From Halothece sp964463655 (lineage in GTDB: Bacteria; Cyanobacteriota; Cyanobacteriia; Cyanobacteriales; Rubidibacteraceae): DNA of 64,000 nucleotides. Below are positions 35,532 through 44,938 of the stretch, piece by piece. The stretch lies in NCBI GenBank assembly GCA_964463655.1, contig CAYXDG010000003.1, positions 23,161-87,160 on the forward strand, read 5' to 3'. A program made the position numbers and the translations under genes. Position 1 is the stretch's first letter; every line of letters starts with the position of its first letter. The notes beneath the pieces were generated by a model that worked only from the letters and a program-made list of their open reading frames with translations, was not told where the DNA came from and searched no databases.

Positions 35532-36773
35532 ATGAGTGAGTGGCAAATCATTTCAGGTGGGGTAAGCGCCCCCAAAGGCTTCCAAGCTGCGGGGATTGCA
35601 GCAGGATTAAAACCGTCTCAACAGCCCGATCTCGCTCTGATTGTCTCAGATACCAGCGCGATCGCAGCAGGGGTTTTTACCACGTCTCAGGTGCGATCGG
35701 CTTGTGTGGATTATTGCCGTCAACAATTGGAAAAACACCCCTTGGCCCGTGCGATTTTGTGTAATTCTGGACAGGCGAATGCTGGCACAGGGAAACAAGG
35801 TTGGGAAGATGCGATGGAAACGGTGCAGTTGTTAGCGCAGCAGCTTAAAATTGAGCCAGAAGCGGTGCTAATTGCTTCGACAGGGGTAATAGGTCAACGG
35901 ATGAAAATGTCAGCGTTTCGGGCGGGAATTCCTCCCCTTGTGAGGGCACTTTCAGAAACGGGCAGTGAGGCAGCCTCAAAAGCGATTTTAACCACGGATT
36001 TAGTGACCAAATCGATCGCCCTAGAAACGGCTTTCAGCGATCGACCTGTCCGCATGGGTGGGATTGCCAAGGGATCAGGGATGATTCATCCAGACATGGC
36101 CACGTTATTAGCCTTTGTCACCTGCGATGCTGCGGTGGCGACTCCTCTCTGGCAAGGAATGGTTAAACGAGCAGCCCAACGCAGTTTTAATCAGATTACC
36201 GTCGATGGCGATACCAGCACCAATGATTCTCTCATCGCTCTGGCTAATGGTCAATCTCGCACCCCAGCCATTACCCAAGAAGGGGCAGCAGCCGATAAAC
36301 TAGAAGCAATGCTCACGGCTGTTTGCCAAGACCTTGCTAAGGCGATCGCGCGGGATGGGGAAGGGGCAACTTGTTTAATCGAAGTTTCGGTCACAGGCGC
36401 TCCCAATGAAACCTCTGCCCAGCAAGTGGCAAAAACGATCGCTGGTTCATCCTTGGTTAAATCAGCCATTTTTGGGCGCGATCCCAACTGGGGACGTATT
36501 GCTGCTGCTGCAGGAAGGGCTGGTGTTCCCTTTGAGGAAGAACATCTGCAAATCAAACTGGGAGAGGTTTTATTATTGGAAAAAGGACAGCCTGTTGAGT
36601 TCGATCGCGCTGTAGCGCGTGAGTATCTCAAGCAAGCAGCAGCAGGAGAATATCTCAAGGAAGATACAGTGATCATTCAAGTTGATCTGGGTGCGGGAGA
36701 AGGCTCAGGCTTTGCCTGGGGTTGCGACCTTAGTTATGATTATGTCCGCATCAATGCTGAATATACCACCTAA
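35532..36773 (+). CDS. argJ: Bifunctional ornithine acetyltransferase / N-acetylglutamate synthase
   Basis: 413 residues. A self-cleaving Ntn-type enzyme. The autoproteolysis/nucleophile Thr191 is in KGSGMIHPDMATLLAF. It recycles the acetyl group in the arginine pathway and can also make N-acetylglutamate from acetyl-CoA. The oxyanion motif STGVIGQ is also present. AAGGAGA lies 12 bp before the ATG. argC, the reductase of the same pathway, is 1.6 kb downstream on the opposite strand, not in an operon with it. Confidence 0.95.
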   Translation: MSEWQIISGGVSAPKGFQAAGIAAGLKPSQQPDLALIVSDTSAIAAGVFTTSQVRSACVDYCRQQLEKHPLARAILCNSGQANAGTGKQGWEDAMETVQLLAQQLKIEPEAVLIASTGVIGQRMKMSAFRAGIPPLVRALSETGSEAASKAILTTDLVTKSIALETAFSDRPVRMGGIAKGSGMIHPDMATLLAFVTCDAAVATPLWQGMVKRAAQRSFNQITVDGDTSTNDSLIALANGQSRTPAITQEGAAADKLEAMLTAVCQDLAKAIARDGEGATCLIEVSVTGAPNETSAQQVAKTIAGSSLVKSAIFGRDPNWGRIAAAAGRAGVPFEEEHLQIKLGEVLLLEKGQPVEFDRAVAREYLKQAAAGEYLKEDTVIIQVDLGAGEGSGFAWGCDLSYDYVRINAEYTT

Positions 36774-36788
36774 ACAATTCATCATTGG

Positions 36789-36824
36789 CGATGTAGAGAT
36801 GTTCCATGGCCGGTCTCTACATCG
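36789..36824. repeat. Palindromic dispersed-type repeat between argJ and CSP41-like gene
   Basis: Perfect 11-bp stem CGATGTAGAGA/TCTCTACATCG with a 14-nt loop containing GTTCCATGG. It lies between convergent genes. The GTAGAGA...TTCCATG core is shared with the degenerate copy at 7434-7461. A transcription-terminating or mRNA-protecting role is plausible; no T-run is present. Confidence 0.6.
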
Positions 36825-36834
36825 GGAACTAGAA

Positions 36835-37779
36835 TTAAGCGGTTTTCAAACTAGCAAGAATTTCATCATCAAGGGAAAAATCAAGGTCAGCTTCATGACG
36901 ATGTTTAGCGAGATAATCTTTTTCAAAAGATTCCTTTAAACCGCTAATAAGATCATATTGTGGTTGCCATTCTAAATCCATTTTGGCTTTATTAATATCC
37001 GCAAAGAAATGCTGCATTCTTAGGGGGAAGGCTTTCTTTTTCCCAAAGTCAAAATCCTTGGGATTGTAGTGAACTAATTTTAAATCATCCGCAGATTTGC
37101 CAATGGCTTTGGCACAAGCACGGGCAATGCCATTAAAGGTAACATAGCGTTCTCCAGCAATATTATAAATCTGCCCGATCGCATTTTTATTATCTAAAAT
37201 AGCAACCATTGCATAAGCTAAATCTTGAACATGACCTAGTTGTGTAATGTGTTCTCCATGACCGGGAATCGGCAGGGGTCGATCGCGCACAATGCGATCA
37301 AAAAACCATGCTTCTAGATCATTATAATTCCCAGCGCCATAAATATAAACAGGGCGCACGGATGTCCAAGGCATTCCCATATCACTTAAATAAATTTCTG
37401 TCTCATGTTTTCCCTTATGACGACTTTTGGGGTCGATCGCATCTGCTTCATAATGAGGCATTTGATCGGATTTTAGATACACCCCCGCCGAACTCACATA
37501 AATAAAATGTTGAATTTCATCTTTAAAGATTTCTACTAAAGGTTGTGTATCGCTTAATTCCCGTCCATTATTATCAAAAATGGCATCAAAGGTTTTGTTG
37601 GCTAACTTGGCTTTGAGTTGTTCGGGGTCTTTTCGATCGCCTGTAATCACTCTGATCCCTTCTACAGGAGGAGGGTTATTCCCACGATTAAATAGGGTTA
37701 CTTCATGTCCTTGTTCTACTAAAATTTTAGTTAGTGCAACGCCAATAAAGCGAGTACCACCCATGATTAAAATTCGCAT
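36835..37779 (-). CDS. CSP41-like NAD-dependent epimerase/dehydratase family protein
   Basis: 314 residues. Rossmann motif GGTRFIGVAL near the N-terminus, FIYVSSAGVY, and C-terminal substrate region (GERYVTFNGIARACAKAIG). It is closest in appearance to the cyanobacterial relatives of chloroplast stem-loop RNA-binding proteins CSP41a/b. In plants these bind and cleave RNA, and they associate with ribosomes or transcription. The Tyr-xxx-Lys of active SDR epimerases is not evident, so an RNA-related role is more likely than sugar epimerisation. ATG at 37779 is preferred over GTG at 37782 because of GGGAG spacing. Confidence 0.78.
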   Translation of the reverse strand: MRILIMGGTRFIGVALTKILVEQGHEVTLFNRGNNPPPVEGIRVITGDRKDPEQLKAKLANKTFDAIFDNNGRELSDTQPLVEIFKDEIQHFIYVSSAGVYLKSDQMPHYEADAIDPKSRHKGKHETEIYLSDMGMPWTSVRPVYIYGAGNYNDLEAWFFDRIVRDRPLPIPGHGEHITQLGHVQDLAYAMVAILDNKNAIGQIYNIAGERYVTFNGIARACAKAIGKSADDLKLVHYNPKDFDFGKKKAFPLRMQHFFADINKAKMDLEWQPQYDLISGLKESFEKDYLAKHRHEADLDFSLDDEILASLKTA

Positions 37780-37907
37780 CACAAATTCTCCCTTTCATAA
37801 ACGCAACTGTGATTTTATTGTCTCATTCTTTTTGCGAGATTAACGAGACTCTCAGAAATTCAAGTTAGGATGTTATAAGAATCACCCTCATTAGCTTTAA
37901 TCTACCC

Positions 37908-38378
37908 ATGCAACCCGCTAATTTTTTAATGAAGAGAAGAAAGTTTTGGTGGAAGCGAACACTGCGTTATTTCTACCTGCGAATCATTCGCTTACGCAGC
38001 ACAACCCCTGCGCTTGCGCGAGGGTTAGCAACGGGTGTATTTGCTGGCTTATTTCCCTTTTTTGGCGCTCAAACTATTTTAGGGGTTTCTTTAGCAATTT
38101 TAGTGCGAGGGAATAAATTAACCGCTGCCCTTGGGACTTGGATTAGTAATCCTCTGACTTATGTTCCGATTTATTTATTTAACTTTCGAGTGGGACAATT
38201 CTTATTACAAACCAATGATTTATCAACTGATCTCGATTGGACTTCTACCAGCGAATTATTACAAGCTGGAAAAGTTTTTATCACAACTTTATTAGTCGGA
38301 TGTACAATTGTCGGCGCGATCGCTGCGACGATTGCTTATTTTCTTGGGTTATGGCTGATTCCTCGTTTTCGAGAGTAA
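37908..38378 (+). CDS. DUF2062 membrane protein
   Basis: 156 residues. A basic N-terminus (MKRRKFWWKRTLRYFYLR) is followed by the DUF2062 signature TPALARGLATGVFAGLFPFFGAQT (core GLATGVFAGLFPFFG) and two or three membrane helices. Function is unknown; the family is often linked to envelope biogenesis. It stands alone between divergent CSP41-like and convergent argC genes. Confidence 0.82.
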   Translation: MQPANFLMKRRKFWWKRTLRYFYLRIIRLRSTTPALARGLATGVFAGLFPFFGAQTILGVSLAILVRGNKLTAALGTWISNPLTYVPIYLFNFRVGQFLLQTNDLSTDLDWTSTSELLQAGKVFITTLLVGCTIVGAIAATIAYFLGLWLIPRFRE

Positions 38379-38420
38379 GGGCGATCGCCTTCTCAACCTG
38401 TGAGCAACCCTTGCACTAGA

Positions 38421-39479
38421 TCACGGGTAAAACGCCAGTTGTGGTAAGCCAACGGTTTCTTCCCAACCAAGCATCAGATTGAGACATTGTACCGCTTGCG
38501 CTGCTTGTCCTTTCATCAAGTTATCGATCGCGGACATAATCACCACCCGATTTGTTCTCGGATCAACTTCAATCCCGATGTAACAAAGATTTGTTCCCAT
38601 TGTCCATTTTGTTTGTGGATAAACACCATTGGGAAGCACTTTCACGAAGGGAGAAGACCGATAAAAAGCATTATAAATCGTTAATAAATCATCCCTAACC
38701 AGTCCTGGGTCGTGGAGGGTGGCGTAAACTGTGGTTAGCATTCCCCGCACCATCGGGACTAAATGAGGGGTAAACTGAACGCGCATTTCTACTCCTGCTA
38801 AATCACTGCAAATAGCTTCAATCTCTGGGATATGGCGGTGTCCAGCGACACTATAAGGACTGAGGTTGCTGTCTGCTTCCGCGAGGAGGAGATTCAACTT
38901 AGTTTTCCGTCCCCCTCCCGATGTCCCTGATTTCGCATCAATAATCACACTGTCAGGCAAGATTAAGCCTTGTTTAAGGGCGGGTGCGATCGCGAGTAAA
39001 CTCGCTGTGGGATAACAACCAGGACAGCCAATGAGAGAAGCCGTTGGAATCTGTTTGCGATAGAGTTCTGGTAAACCATAAACTGCAGTGGCGACAGTTT
39101 CTTCATCGTCTCGTTCCAGATTATAAGTGGCACTGTAGGTGCTGAGGTCACTAAAGCGATAATCAGCCGATAAATCCAAAACTTGACATCCTTTCGCCAA
39201 CAGTTGCGGGGCAAAGTGATACGCTAGACCATGAGGGAGCGACAGAAAAACCACCTGCGATCGCTGTGCGATGGTTTCAACATCAATTGGGTCGATCGTA
39301 TAGTGAAAGCGATGACCCAAATGAGGATACAATTCAGCAAAATCTTTTCCTGCGCTTTCCTTTCCCCCAAGATATGTGATTTCAACATGGGGATGTTCCA
39401 AGAGCAAGCGCACTAACTGTATTCCCCCATACCCAGAAGCTCCAACAATACCAACAGAAGTTTTCTTTTCAGCAGCCAT
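38421..39479 (-). CDS. argC: N-acetyl-gamma-glutamyl-phosphate reductase
   Basis: 352 residues. NADPH-binding GIVGASGYGGIQL at the N-terminus, then the catalytic Cys in LIGCPGCYPTAS (the second Cys), and the C-terminal substrate region TSGGGRK...VAGHRHIPE. It reduces N-acetylglutamyl phosphate to the semialdehyde in arginine synthesis. An in-frame TTG exists at 39491. ATG at 39479 gives MAAEKK and is the better start. Confidence 0.94.
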   Translation of the reverse strand: MAAEKKTSVGIVGASGYGGIQLVRLLLEHPHVEITYLGGKESAGKDFAELYPHLGHRFHYTIDPIDVETIAQRSQVVFLSLPHGLAYHFAPQLLAKGCQVLDLSADYRFSDLSTYSATYNLERDDEETVATAVYGLPELYRKQIPTASLIGCPGCYPTASLLAIAPALKQGLILPDSVIIDAKSGTSGGGRKTKLNLLLAEADSNLSPYSVAGHRHIPEIEAICSDLAGVEMRVQFTPHLVPMVRGMLTTVYATLHDPGLVRDDLLTIYNAFYRSSPFVKVLPNGVYPQTKWTMGTNLCYIGIEVDPRTNRVVIMSAIDNLMKGQAAQAVQCLNLMLGWEETVGLPQLAFYP

Positions 39480-39633
39480 AATTTCCGTCAATTCCTATGA
39501 TTAGTGACAATTCTTCCATTTCAGTTGGCTGCATTGTAGCAGTCTGGAGATTATTTGCGATGTTCCAAAAATGTTATCAAAAGACTCCAGAATGGGGATT
39601 ATAATAAGAAATAGCGTTCTAGGTTCAACAAAG

Positions 39634-40629
39634 ATGGATTCGGTTACGTCTAAACCTAACATTCCCCTTCAAGATCAAGACCCAGAAGCAACCCGTGTAG
39701 TTCAAACTTGGGAACTGAAAAAAGTTTATCGCACTGGCTTTTGGTTGAATCAAAAAGTCGAATCTCTCAAAGGCTGTAGTCTCACCGTCTATGAGGGAGA
39801 AACCTTTGGTTTACTCGGCCCCAATGGCGCTGGAAAAACCACTCTCTTAAAGATTTTACTCGGAATTATCAAGGCAAGTTCAGGACGTGCGATTTTATTA
39901 GGAAAACCGATCGCCGATCGCCGTGTAAAACAATGCCTTGGCTACCTCCCCGAAAATCCCTATCTTTATGATTATCTAACCGCATGGGAATTTCTCCAGT
40001 TTACTGCAGGATTATTTCAGATTCCCCCTTCTGTTCAAAAAAAACGCATCCCCCAACTCATTGATACCGTTGGTCTCGATCAGAAAACGGCGAAAAAGAA
40101 ACAACTGCGTCAATTTTCTAAAGGAATGTTACAACGGGTGGGAATGGCGCAAGCGTTAATTAATGACCCAGAAATTGTCTTTTTAGATGAACCCATGTCA
40201 GGGTTAGACCCCATTGGTCGCTATCAAATACGGCAAATTATTTTAAGCTTAAAAGAACAAGGAAAAACGATCTTTTTTAATTCTCATATTCTCGGCGATG
40301 TGGAACAAATCTGCGATCGCGTTGCGATTTTAGCAGCAGGAGAAATCATCTGTTGTGGTTCTTTAGATGAATTACTCGGCAGTAAAGATGTTTATCAAGT
40401 TGTGGGGAGAGGGGGAACTGAAGAAGACTTAAAACAATGGGTAGAACACCTTGATTTTGCGGATAATCAGTGGTTTGGTCAATTAGCCAGCGATCACAAT
40501 CCCCAGGAATTTTTAGCAAAATTAGCAGCCATTGATGCTGAAATTTTAGACCTAAAGCGATCGCGAGTTTCCTTGGAAGAATTCTTCTTACAACAGTTAC
40601 GAAAAAGAGGAATTACAACCAGTAAATAA
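39634..40629 (+). CDS. ABC transporter ATP-binding protein (CcmA/YxlF-like exporter type)
   Basis: About 331 residues. Walker A GPNGAGKTT, Q-loop region, signature FSKGMLQRVG, Walker B IVFLDEPMSGLD, H-loop FFNSHIL. A ~100-residue C-terminal extension is present, as in multidrug/Na+ exporter ATPases of the DrrA group. The membrane partner is not adjacent. The frame extends upstream to 39571, but homology begins after MDSVTSK, so ATG at 39634 is used. The substrate cannot be inferred. Confidence 0.85.
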   Translation: MDSVTSKPNIPLQDQDPEATRVVQTWELKKVYRTGFWLNQKVESLKGCSLTVYEGETFGLLGPNGAGKTTLLKILLGIIKASSGRAILLGKPIADRRVKQCLGYLPENPYLYDYLTAWEFLQFTAGLFQIPPSVQKKRIPQLIDTVGLDQKTAKKKQLRQFSKGMLQRVGMAQALINDPEIVFLDEPMSGLDPIGRYQIRQIILSLKEQGKTIFFNSHILGDVEQICDRVAILAAGEIICCGSLDELLGSKDVYQVVGRGGTEEDLKQWVEHLDFADNQWFGQLASDHNPQEFLAKLAAIDAEILDLKRSRVSLEEFFLQQLRKRGITTSK

Positions 40630-40681
40630 AGAGCTCAAGCCAGTTGATCAAAATGCTATGGTCACTGGCTACTACCAGCAT

Positions 40682-42112
40682 TCAGCGTAGTGCTTTTAAC
40701 ATGGCTTGTAGTTTAAATTGAACTTCTGCAAGTTCTTTTTCTGGCTGAGACCCCGCAACAATTCCCGCACCTGCATATAATCTGGCTTGCTTTTGATTAA
40801 TCATTGCTGAACGAATTCCTACCATAAATTCTGCGTTTCCTTGTAAGTCTAGCCAACCAAGAGGTGCTGCATAAAAGCCGCGATCAAAGCGTTCATAATC
40901 TCGAATTTTTTCACAAGCAATTTCAGTGGGAACACCTGCTACTGCTGGGGTGGGATGCAGTTTTTCGACAATATCAAGAGGGTTAAGATTGCTGGGAATA
41001 TCCGCTTGAATTAATGTCCAAAGATGTTGGATATTATTGAGTTTTAAAAGTTGACGGCGCGATCGCTGTGGGGTTAAGTTTAAGGCTTGTAGCTGTTTGA
41101 TTAAATAATCGCTCACTGCTTGATGTTCTCGTTTTTCTTTCTCACTATTGAGGAGGGTTTTAGCTAATTTTCGATCCGCGATCGCACTTTTCCCGCGAGG
41201 TGCAGACCCTGCTAAGGCATCACTGACTAACTTTTGTTTTCTCAGACTAAATAATCGTTCTGGAGTCGCACCAATAAAGCTCATTCCTTCGTTATTTCCA
41301 ATTGAAAAAATGTAACAAGCAGGATATTTTTGTCGCAAGTTATGTAAGGATAAAAAAGGGTTAAACTCAAAGGGAGAAACAATATCTAAATGATGAGATA
41401 AAACAATTTTACTCAGCTTTTTCTCGCCAATATCATTGAGAGCTCGTTTAACCGTTGCTTTGAATTGATCTCTTTGTTGGTTATTAACTGACTGTAACTG
41501 ATGCGAAGGATGAGAGAATAAAGGAAAAGAAAAGCGGACTAATAATTGAGCAATTTCTTTGATTTGATTGACTTTTTGCTTGATTTCTGCTTTAATGTGA
41601 ATTGGGTTTGTTTGAGAGGAGAGATGACAATTGTAGGTAATAAAACAAAACTCTTGAGTGCGAGTAACTTGCCACTGGGGAATAAAAATCATTGCACAGG
41701 GAAAAGGAGAGTTAACTGAAGAAGTGGGAAAAAAACTAAAACTCGCTAACAGCTTTAAGCCAACTTCTGGAAAGTTAGTTTCTCCAATTTCTCGAATGTT
41801 ATCTTGATGCTGACGAAGAAAATTTTTGATTTCTTGAAACCGATCACTACTATTTTGAATTGTTTTTTCCAGACAACTATCCCAAGCAGCGATCGCAGTA
41901 TTTTCTGGTTGATTTTCCCAGTAGAAGGTGCGTTGCCGAGGTAACGCAAAGCGTTGTAAAACCGCTAGAGGATCGACCAAAGGCAGCGATCGAGTTACGC
42001 TAATGATTAACGACTCTTGGGTGGTCAGACATTGCTTCTGACAAGTTTCTAAAAAGCGATCCAAGTTTTGATCATCGGCTAATCCTCTAACATAGCAAGA
42101 AGTCACTGACAT
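40682..42112 (-). CDS. menF: Isochorismate synthase
   Basis: 476 residues of the chorismate-utilising family. The C-terminal catalytic region has KIVLSHHLDI, FIGATPERLF, AGSAPRGKS, LHPTPAVAGVP and FYAAPLGWLDLQGNAEFMVGIRSA (ending motif VGIRSAMI). It converts chorismate to isochorismate, the first committed step to phylloquinone, the electron carrier of photosystem I. It is divergent from menA (a later step), with 174 bp between starts, so a shared regulatory region is likely. Confidence 0.92.
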   Translation of the reverse strand: MSVTSCYVRGLADDQNLDRFLETCQKQCLTTQESLIISVTRSLPLVDPLAVLQRFALPRQRTFYWENQPENTAIAAWDSCLEKTIQNSSDRFQEIKNFLRQHQDNIREIGETNFPEVGLKLLASFSFFPTSSVNSPFPCAMIFIPQWQVTRTQEFCFITYNCHLSSQTNPIHIKAEIKQKVNQIKEIAQLLVRFSFPLFSHPSHQLQSVNNQQRDQFKATVKRALNDIGEKKLSKIVLSHHLDIVSPFEFNPFLSLHNLRQKYPACYIFSIGNNEGMSFIGATPERLFSLRKQKLVSDALAGSAPRGKSAIADRKLAKTLLNSEKEKREHQAVSDYLIKQLQALNLTPQRSRRQLLKLNNIQHLWTLIQADIPSNLNPLDIVEKLHPTPAVAGVPTEIACEKIRDYERFDRGFYAAPLGWLDLQGNAEFMVGIRSAMINQKQARLYAGAGIVAGSQPEKELAEVQFKLQAMLKALR

Positions 42113-42286
42113 GAGGCCTGATTGTAAATATTTTTATAACTTTGATGGTTTTTTGGCAATAAATATGATATTCCTTAAAGATAAGTTATTTATTGTCAAA
42201 ACTGTTGCACATTCATGATCGATCTTAACAATAATCTTTCTCCTTTTGCATAACCTTAGAAACTGTTATTATCTTGAAGATTTTTT
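42113..42286. promoter_or_regulatory. Bidirectional menF/menA promoter region
   Basis: 174 bp between divergent phylloquinone genes, AT-rich. A weak sigma70-like pair, TTGCAT (42246) and TATTAT (42267), is spaced suboptimally 15 bp apart ahead of menA. No palindromic operator was found. Confidence 0.3.
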
Positions 42287-43201
42287 ATGCCTTTGACTCA
42301 ATCCCAAAACACATCTGTAAAAAAAATTAATATTTCCTTGTGGCTAGCAGCCATCAAACCCCCGATTTATAGTGTAGCGATTATTCCGATTACAATGGGA
42401 ACGATCGTGGCTTACTATGAAACAAAACAACTGAATTTTAATATATTTTCATGGTTTCTCCTCTCGGGAATTTTCATTATTGCGTGGTTAAATTTGAGTA
42501 ATGATGTCTTTGATTCAGAAACAGGGATTGATATTAATAAAACCACATCAGTTGTTAACATTGTAGGGAATAAATCACTGGTTTTTTGGATGAGTAATCT
42601 TTGTTTAGGTTTAGCTATTATGGGGTTAGGCGCGATCGCGTGGTTGCAACAAGATTGGCGAGTCATTGGCTTTGTTTTATTGGCTTGTTTTTTAGGTTAC
42701 ACTTACCAAGGGCCACCGTTTCGATTAGGATATCAAGGCTTAGGAGAATTCATCTGTTTTATCTGTTTTGGTCCGATCGCAATGACGGCTGCCTACTATT
42801 CACAAACCCAATCTTATAGCCTAATTGCTGTGGCTGTTTCTACCCTAATTGGGATTAACACTGCGATCATTTTATTTTGTTCCCATTTCCATCAAGTGCA
42901 AGATGATTTAGCTGCGGGAAAGCGATCGCCGATCGTCCGTTTAGGAACAAAAACAGGCGCAAACGTCCTTTTGTGGTCAACCATCAGCCTCTTTATTTTA
43001 ACAATTATCTGGCTCATTTGTGGCTATTTTCCCCTCAGCAGTCTTTTAATTTTTCTTTCCCTTCCTTGGGGTTATAAATTAATTAATCATGTGCAAACCT
43101 ATCATGATCAACCTGAAAAAGTCAGCAATTCTAAATTTATTGCGGTTGAATTTTATCTGTGGAGTAGTCTGTTTCTCGGAGTGGGAATTTTACTTGGTTA
43201 A
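42287..43201 (+). CDS. menA: 1,4-dihydroxy-2-naphthoate phytyltransferase (UbiA family)
   Basis: A 304-residue integral membrane prenyltransferase with about eight helices. The two Asp-rich Mg-diphosphate motifs are NLSNDVFDSETGID and HQVQDDLAAGK. It attaches the phytyl chain to DHNA in phylloquinone synthesis. Menaquinone-type octaprenyl use cannot be ruled out from sequence. Divergent from menF. Confidence 0.9.
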   Translation: MPLTQSQNTSVKKINISLWLAAIKPPIYSVAIIPITMGTIVAYYETKQLNFNIFSWFLLSGIFIIAWLNLSNDVFDSETGIDINKTTSVVNIVGNKSLVFWMSNLCLGLAIMGLGAIAWLQQDWRVIGFVLLACFLGYTYQGPPFRLGYQGLGEFICFICFGPIAMTAAYYSQTQSYSLIAVAVSTLIGINTAIILFCSHFHQVQDDLAAGKRSPIVRLGTKTGANVLLWSTISLFILTIIWLICGYFPLSSLLIFLSLPWGYKLINHVQTYHDQPEKVSNSKFIAVEFYLWSSLFLGVGILLG

Positions 43202-43447
43202 TTCAGCAGCAGTCCTATATTTTATCCAAAAAGTTGGCTTCACCAAAGCCCTTCAAACTTGGGGGGGCAACATTGACAAATCTGACCTTATTAAAACTTA
43301 ACCAAGAGACAGGATTATTACGGAAGGTTACAGTATTGCCTACAAAATTTTAAGTCTTAATAAGAATTCAAATCTTTTGCTGCGATCGCGTTTCTTGATC
43401 GCTATCGTAAGAAATGGACTTATTTAAGAATTTCCGAGCAGAGGATT

Positions 43448-43963
43448 ATGAATACCATCTCTTATCAAAAACAGAATCCAACCCAATGGTCAGTGGTTGT
43501 TTTCGTCACCTTGTGCTTCTGGTTAAGCGCAAGTTTAGTCTTAGATTTCGTGATTATTCCAGCTTTGATGGAAGCAGGGATGATGACTCAACCTGGTTTT
43601 GCCAGTGCTGGGTATTCGATATTTGGCATTTTTAATCATCTGGAGTTGCTTTGCGCGGGGATGATCTTAACAGGAGTTTTAATCCTGAATAAGAATCATG
43701 TGCTTCCTCCAAAACAACAGCAGTGGTCAATTATTTTATCCAGTTTACTCTTAGGAATTGCACTGATTTGTACCTATGTTTTAACGCCACAAATGAGCGG
43801 ATTAGGCTTAGACTTAAACTGGTTTGATGGGGTATCATCCATGTCAGCAGAAATGATGGAATTCCACGCTGGTTACTGGGGATTAGAATTAATGAAATTC
43901 TGCGCTGGAATTATGCTTTTAGTTTGGAGTTTTCGCGCTTGGAAACCCCAAATGATCGATTAA
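43448..43963 (+). CDS. Four-helix membrane protein of unknown function
   Basis: 171 residues with four hydrophobic helices (VVVFVTLCFWLSASLVLDFV; FGIFNHLELLCAGMILTG; IILSSLLLGIALICTYVL; ELMKFCAGIMLLVW) and a cytoplasm-like N-terminus. It has a DUF4149-like look, but I cannot name the family with confidence. It ends 4 bp into the convergent UPF0016 gene. The 246-bp gap upstream contains no recognised feature. Confidence 0.6.
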   Translation: MNTISYQKQNPTQWSVVVFVTLCFWLSASLVLDFVIIPALMEAGMMTQPGFASAGYSIFGIFNHLELLCAGMILTGVLILNKNHVLPPKQQQWSIILSSLLLGIALICTYVLTPQMSGLGLDLNWFDGVSSMSAEMMEFHAGYWGLELMKFCAGIMLLVWSFRAWKPQMID

Positions 43964-44244
43964 TCTTCTTCCGCTTCCTCAAACATTAAAATCTTCAGTG
44001 CTAGTAAGGTAAATCCGATCGCAGCCAGTGACTTTAAAAGACGAGTGGGGAGGAGTTGCGCGACCCCTCCTCCTAGTAAAACACCGAGAAAACTTGCGAT
44101 TAAAAGAGCCGTAATACAGCCCAAGAAAACCGCAGTAGGAAACTTGCTATTTCCACCCAGTGCGATCGCAGCCAATTGACTTTTATCGCCAATCTCCGCT
44201 ATAAAAACAGTCACAAAGGTTAATCCTAATAATTGTAAATCCAT
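43960..44244 (-). CDS. Half-size UPF0016/GDT1 (TMEM165) family cation exchanger subunit
   Basis: 94 residues, three hydrophobic helices and a single copy of the family motif EIGDKSQLAA. Full-length members have two copies and export Mn2+/Ca2+ in exchange for protons. Half-size proteins are expected to assemble as dimers. The second half-size protein is encoded 0.7 kb upstream on the same strand, so the two probably form a heteromer, as described for the hemi manganese exchangers of Synechocystis. No yybP-ykoY Mn riboswitch is visible upstream. Confidence 0.82.
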   Translation of the reverse strand: MDLQLLGLTFVTVFIAEIGDKSQLAAIALGGNSKFPTAVFLGCITALLIASFLGVLLGGGVAQLLPTRLLKSLAAIGFTLLALKILMFEEAEED

Positions 44245-44332
44245 CGTTATCGTTATTTTAATTTATTGACTTGGTGCGACTAAAATAATCGCTATCAGGG
44301 GGTAGGATAGACATTCAGTTGGGTGTACCGCT

Positions 44333-44896
44333 TTATTCCAACAACCAACCAAAGATTAAATCCACACTCAAATGTAACTGATTGGCAAAGGAAGGAACTG
44401 GAAGTATCTGCTGTGATTGTTCAAACACTTCTGGTTGCTGCTTAGGAAGATACACAAAAACAGTTTGCTCATCAGGATCAATTAACCAACCCATTTGAGT
44501 TCCATGATTAAGACAATGCAGAATGTTTTTAGTTACTTTGGTTTGACTTTGATCAGGGGATAGAATCTCAATCGTCCAGTCTGGAGCAATGAGAAAGGCA
44601 TTAGCAACCTCGCCATTTTGATCGCGGGGAATTTTTTCCCAAGTAAACACAGACACATCAGGAACAATTGAGCGTTGACCAAAAGTGCAGCGCAATTCTG
44701 AAAACGATCGGGCAATTTTTCGAGGTTTAAGCACCTCATTAACCGTACTAGAAAACTCAGTTTGAATGGTGCTGTGCTTCCCCTGTGGCATTGGTTTCTG
44801 AATAATCTGCCCATTAAAATATTCACTGGCAGGTTTAGTTTCTGGAAGTTTTAGAAATTCCTCTAAAGTGATAGACTTAGATGGAGACTGTACCAT
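44333..44896 (-). CDS. Uma2 family (DUF820) restriction-endonuclease-fold protein
   Basis: 187 residues. PD-(D/E)XK nuclease-like fold with the expected residues: EYFNGQIIQKP, SIVPDVSVF (Asp) and WTIEILSPDQS (Glu). The family is greatly expanded in cyanobacteria, and its cellular role is unknown. It is inserted between the two half-size UPF0016 genes on the same strand, which suggests a later arrival. Confidence 0.88.
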   Translation of the reverse strand: MVQSPSKSITLEEFLKLPETKPASEYFNGQIIQKPMPQGKHSTIQTEFSSTVNEVLKPRKIARSFSELRCTFGQRSIVPDVSVFTWEKIPRDQNGEVANAFLIAPDWTIEILSPDQSQTKVTKNILHCLNHGTQMGWLIDPDEQTVFVYLPKQQPEVFEQSQQILPVPSFANQLHLSVDLIFGWLLE

Positions 44897-44938
44897 TTGA
44901 ATTTCCTTTTTTGCAAAGCGATCGCTGTATTTTTAAGA

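Noticed and set aside
43360..43400. tRNA T-arm-like GAATTCAAATC
   Set aside because: The flanking bases do not form a T-stem, acceptor or anticodon arm.
44245..44332. Mn-sensing yybP-ykoY riboswitch upstream of the UPF0016 gene
   Set aside because: The leader lacks the conserved loop sequences and paired core of that riboswitch class. The same holds for the leader of the second half-size gene.
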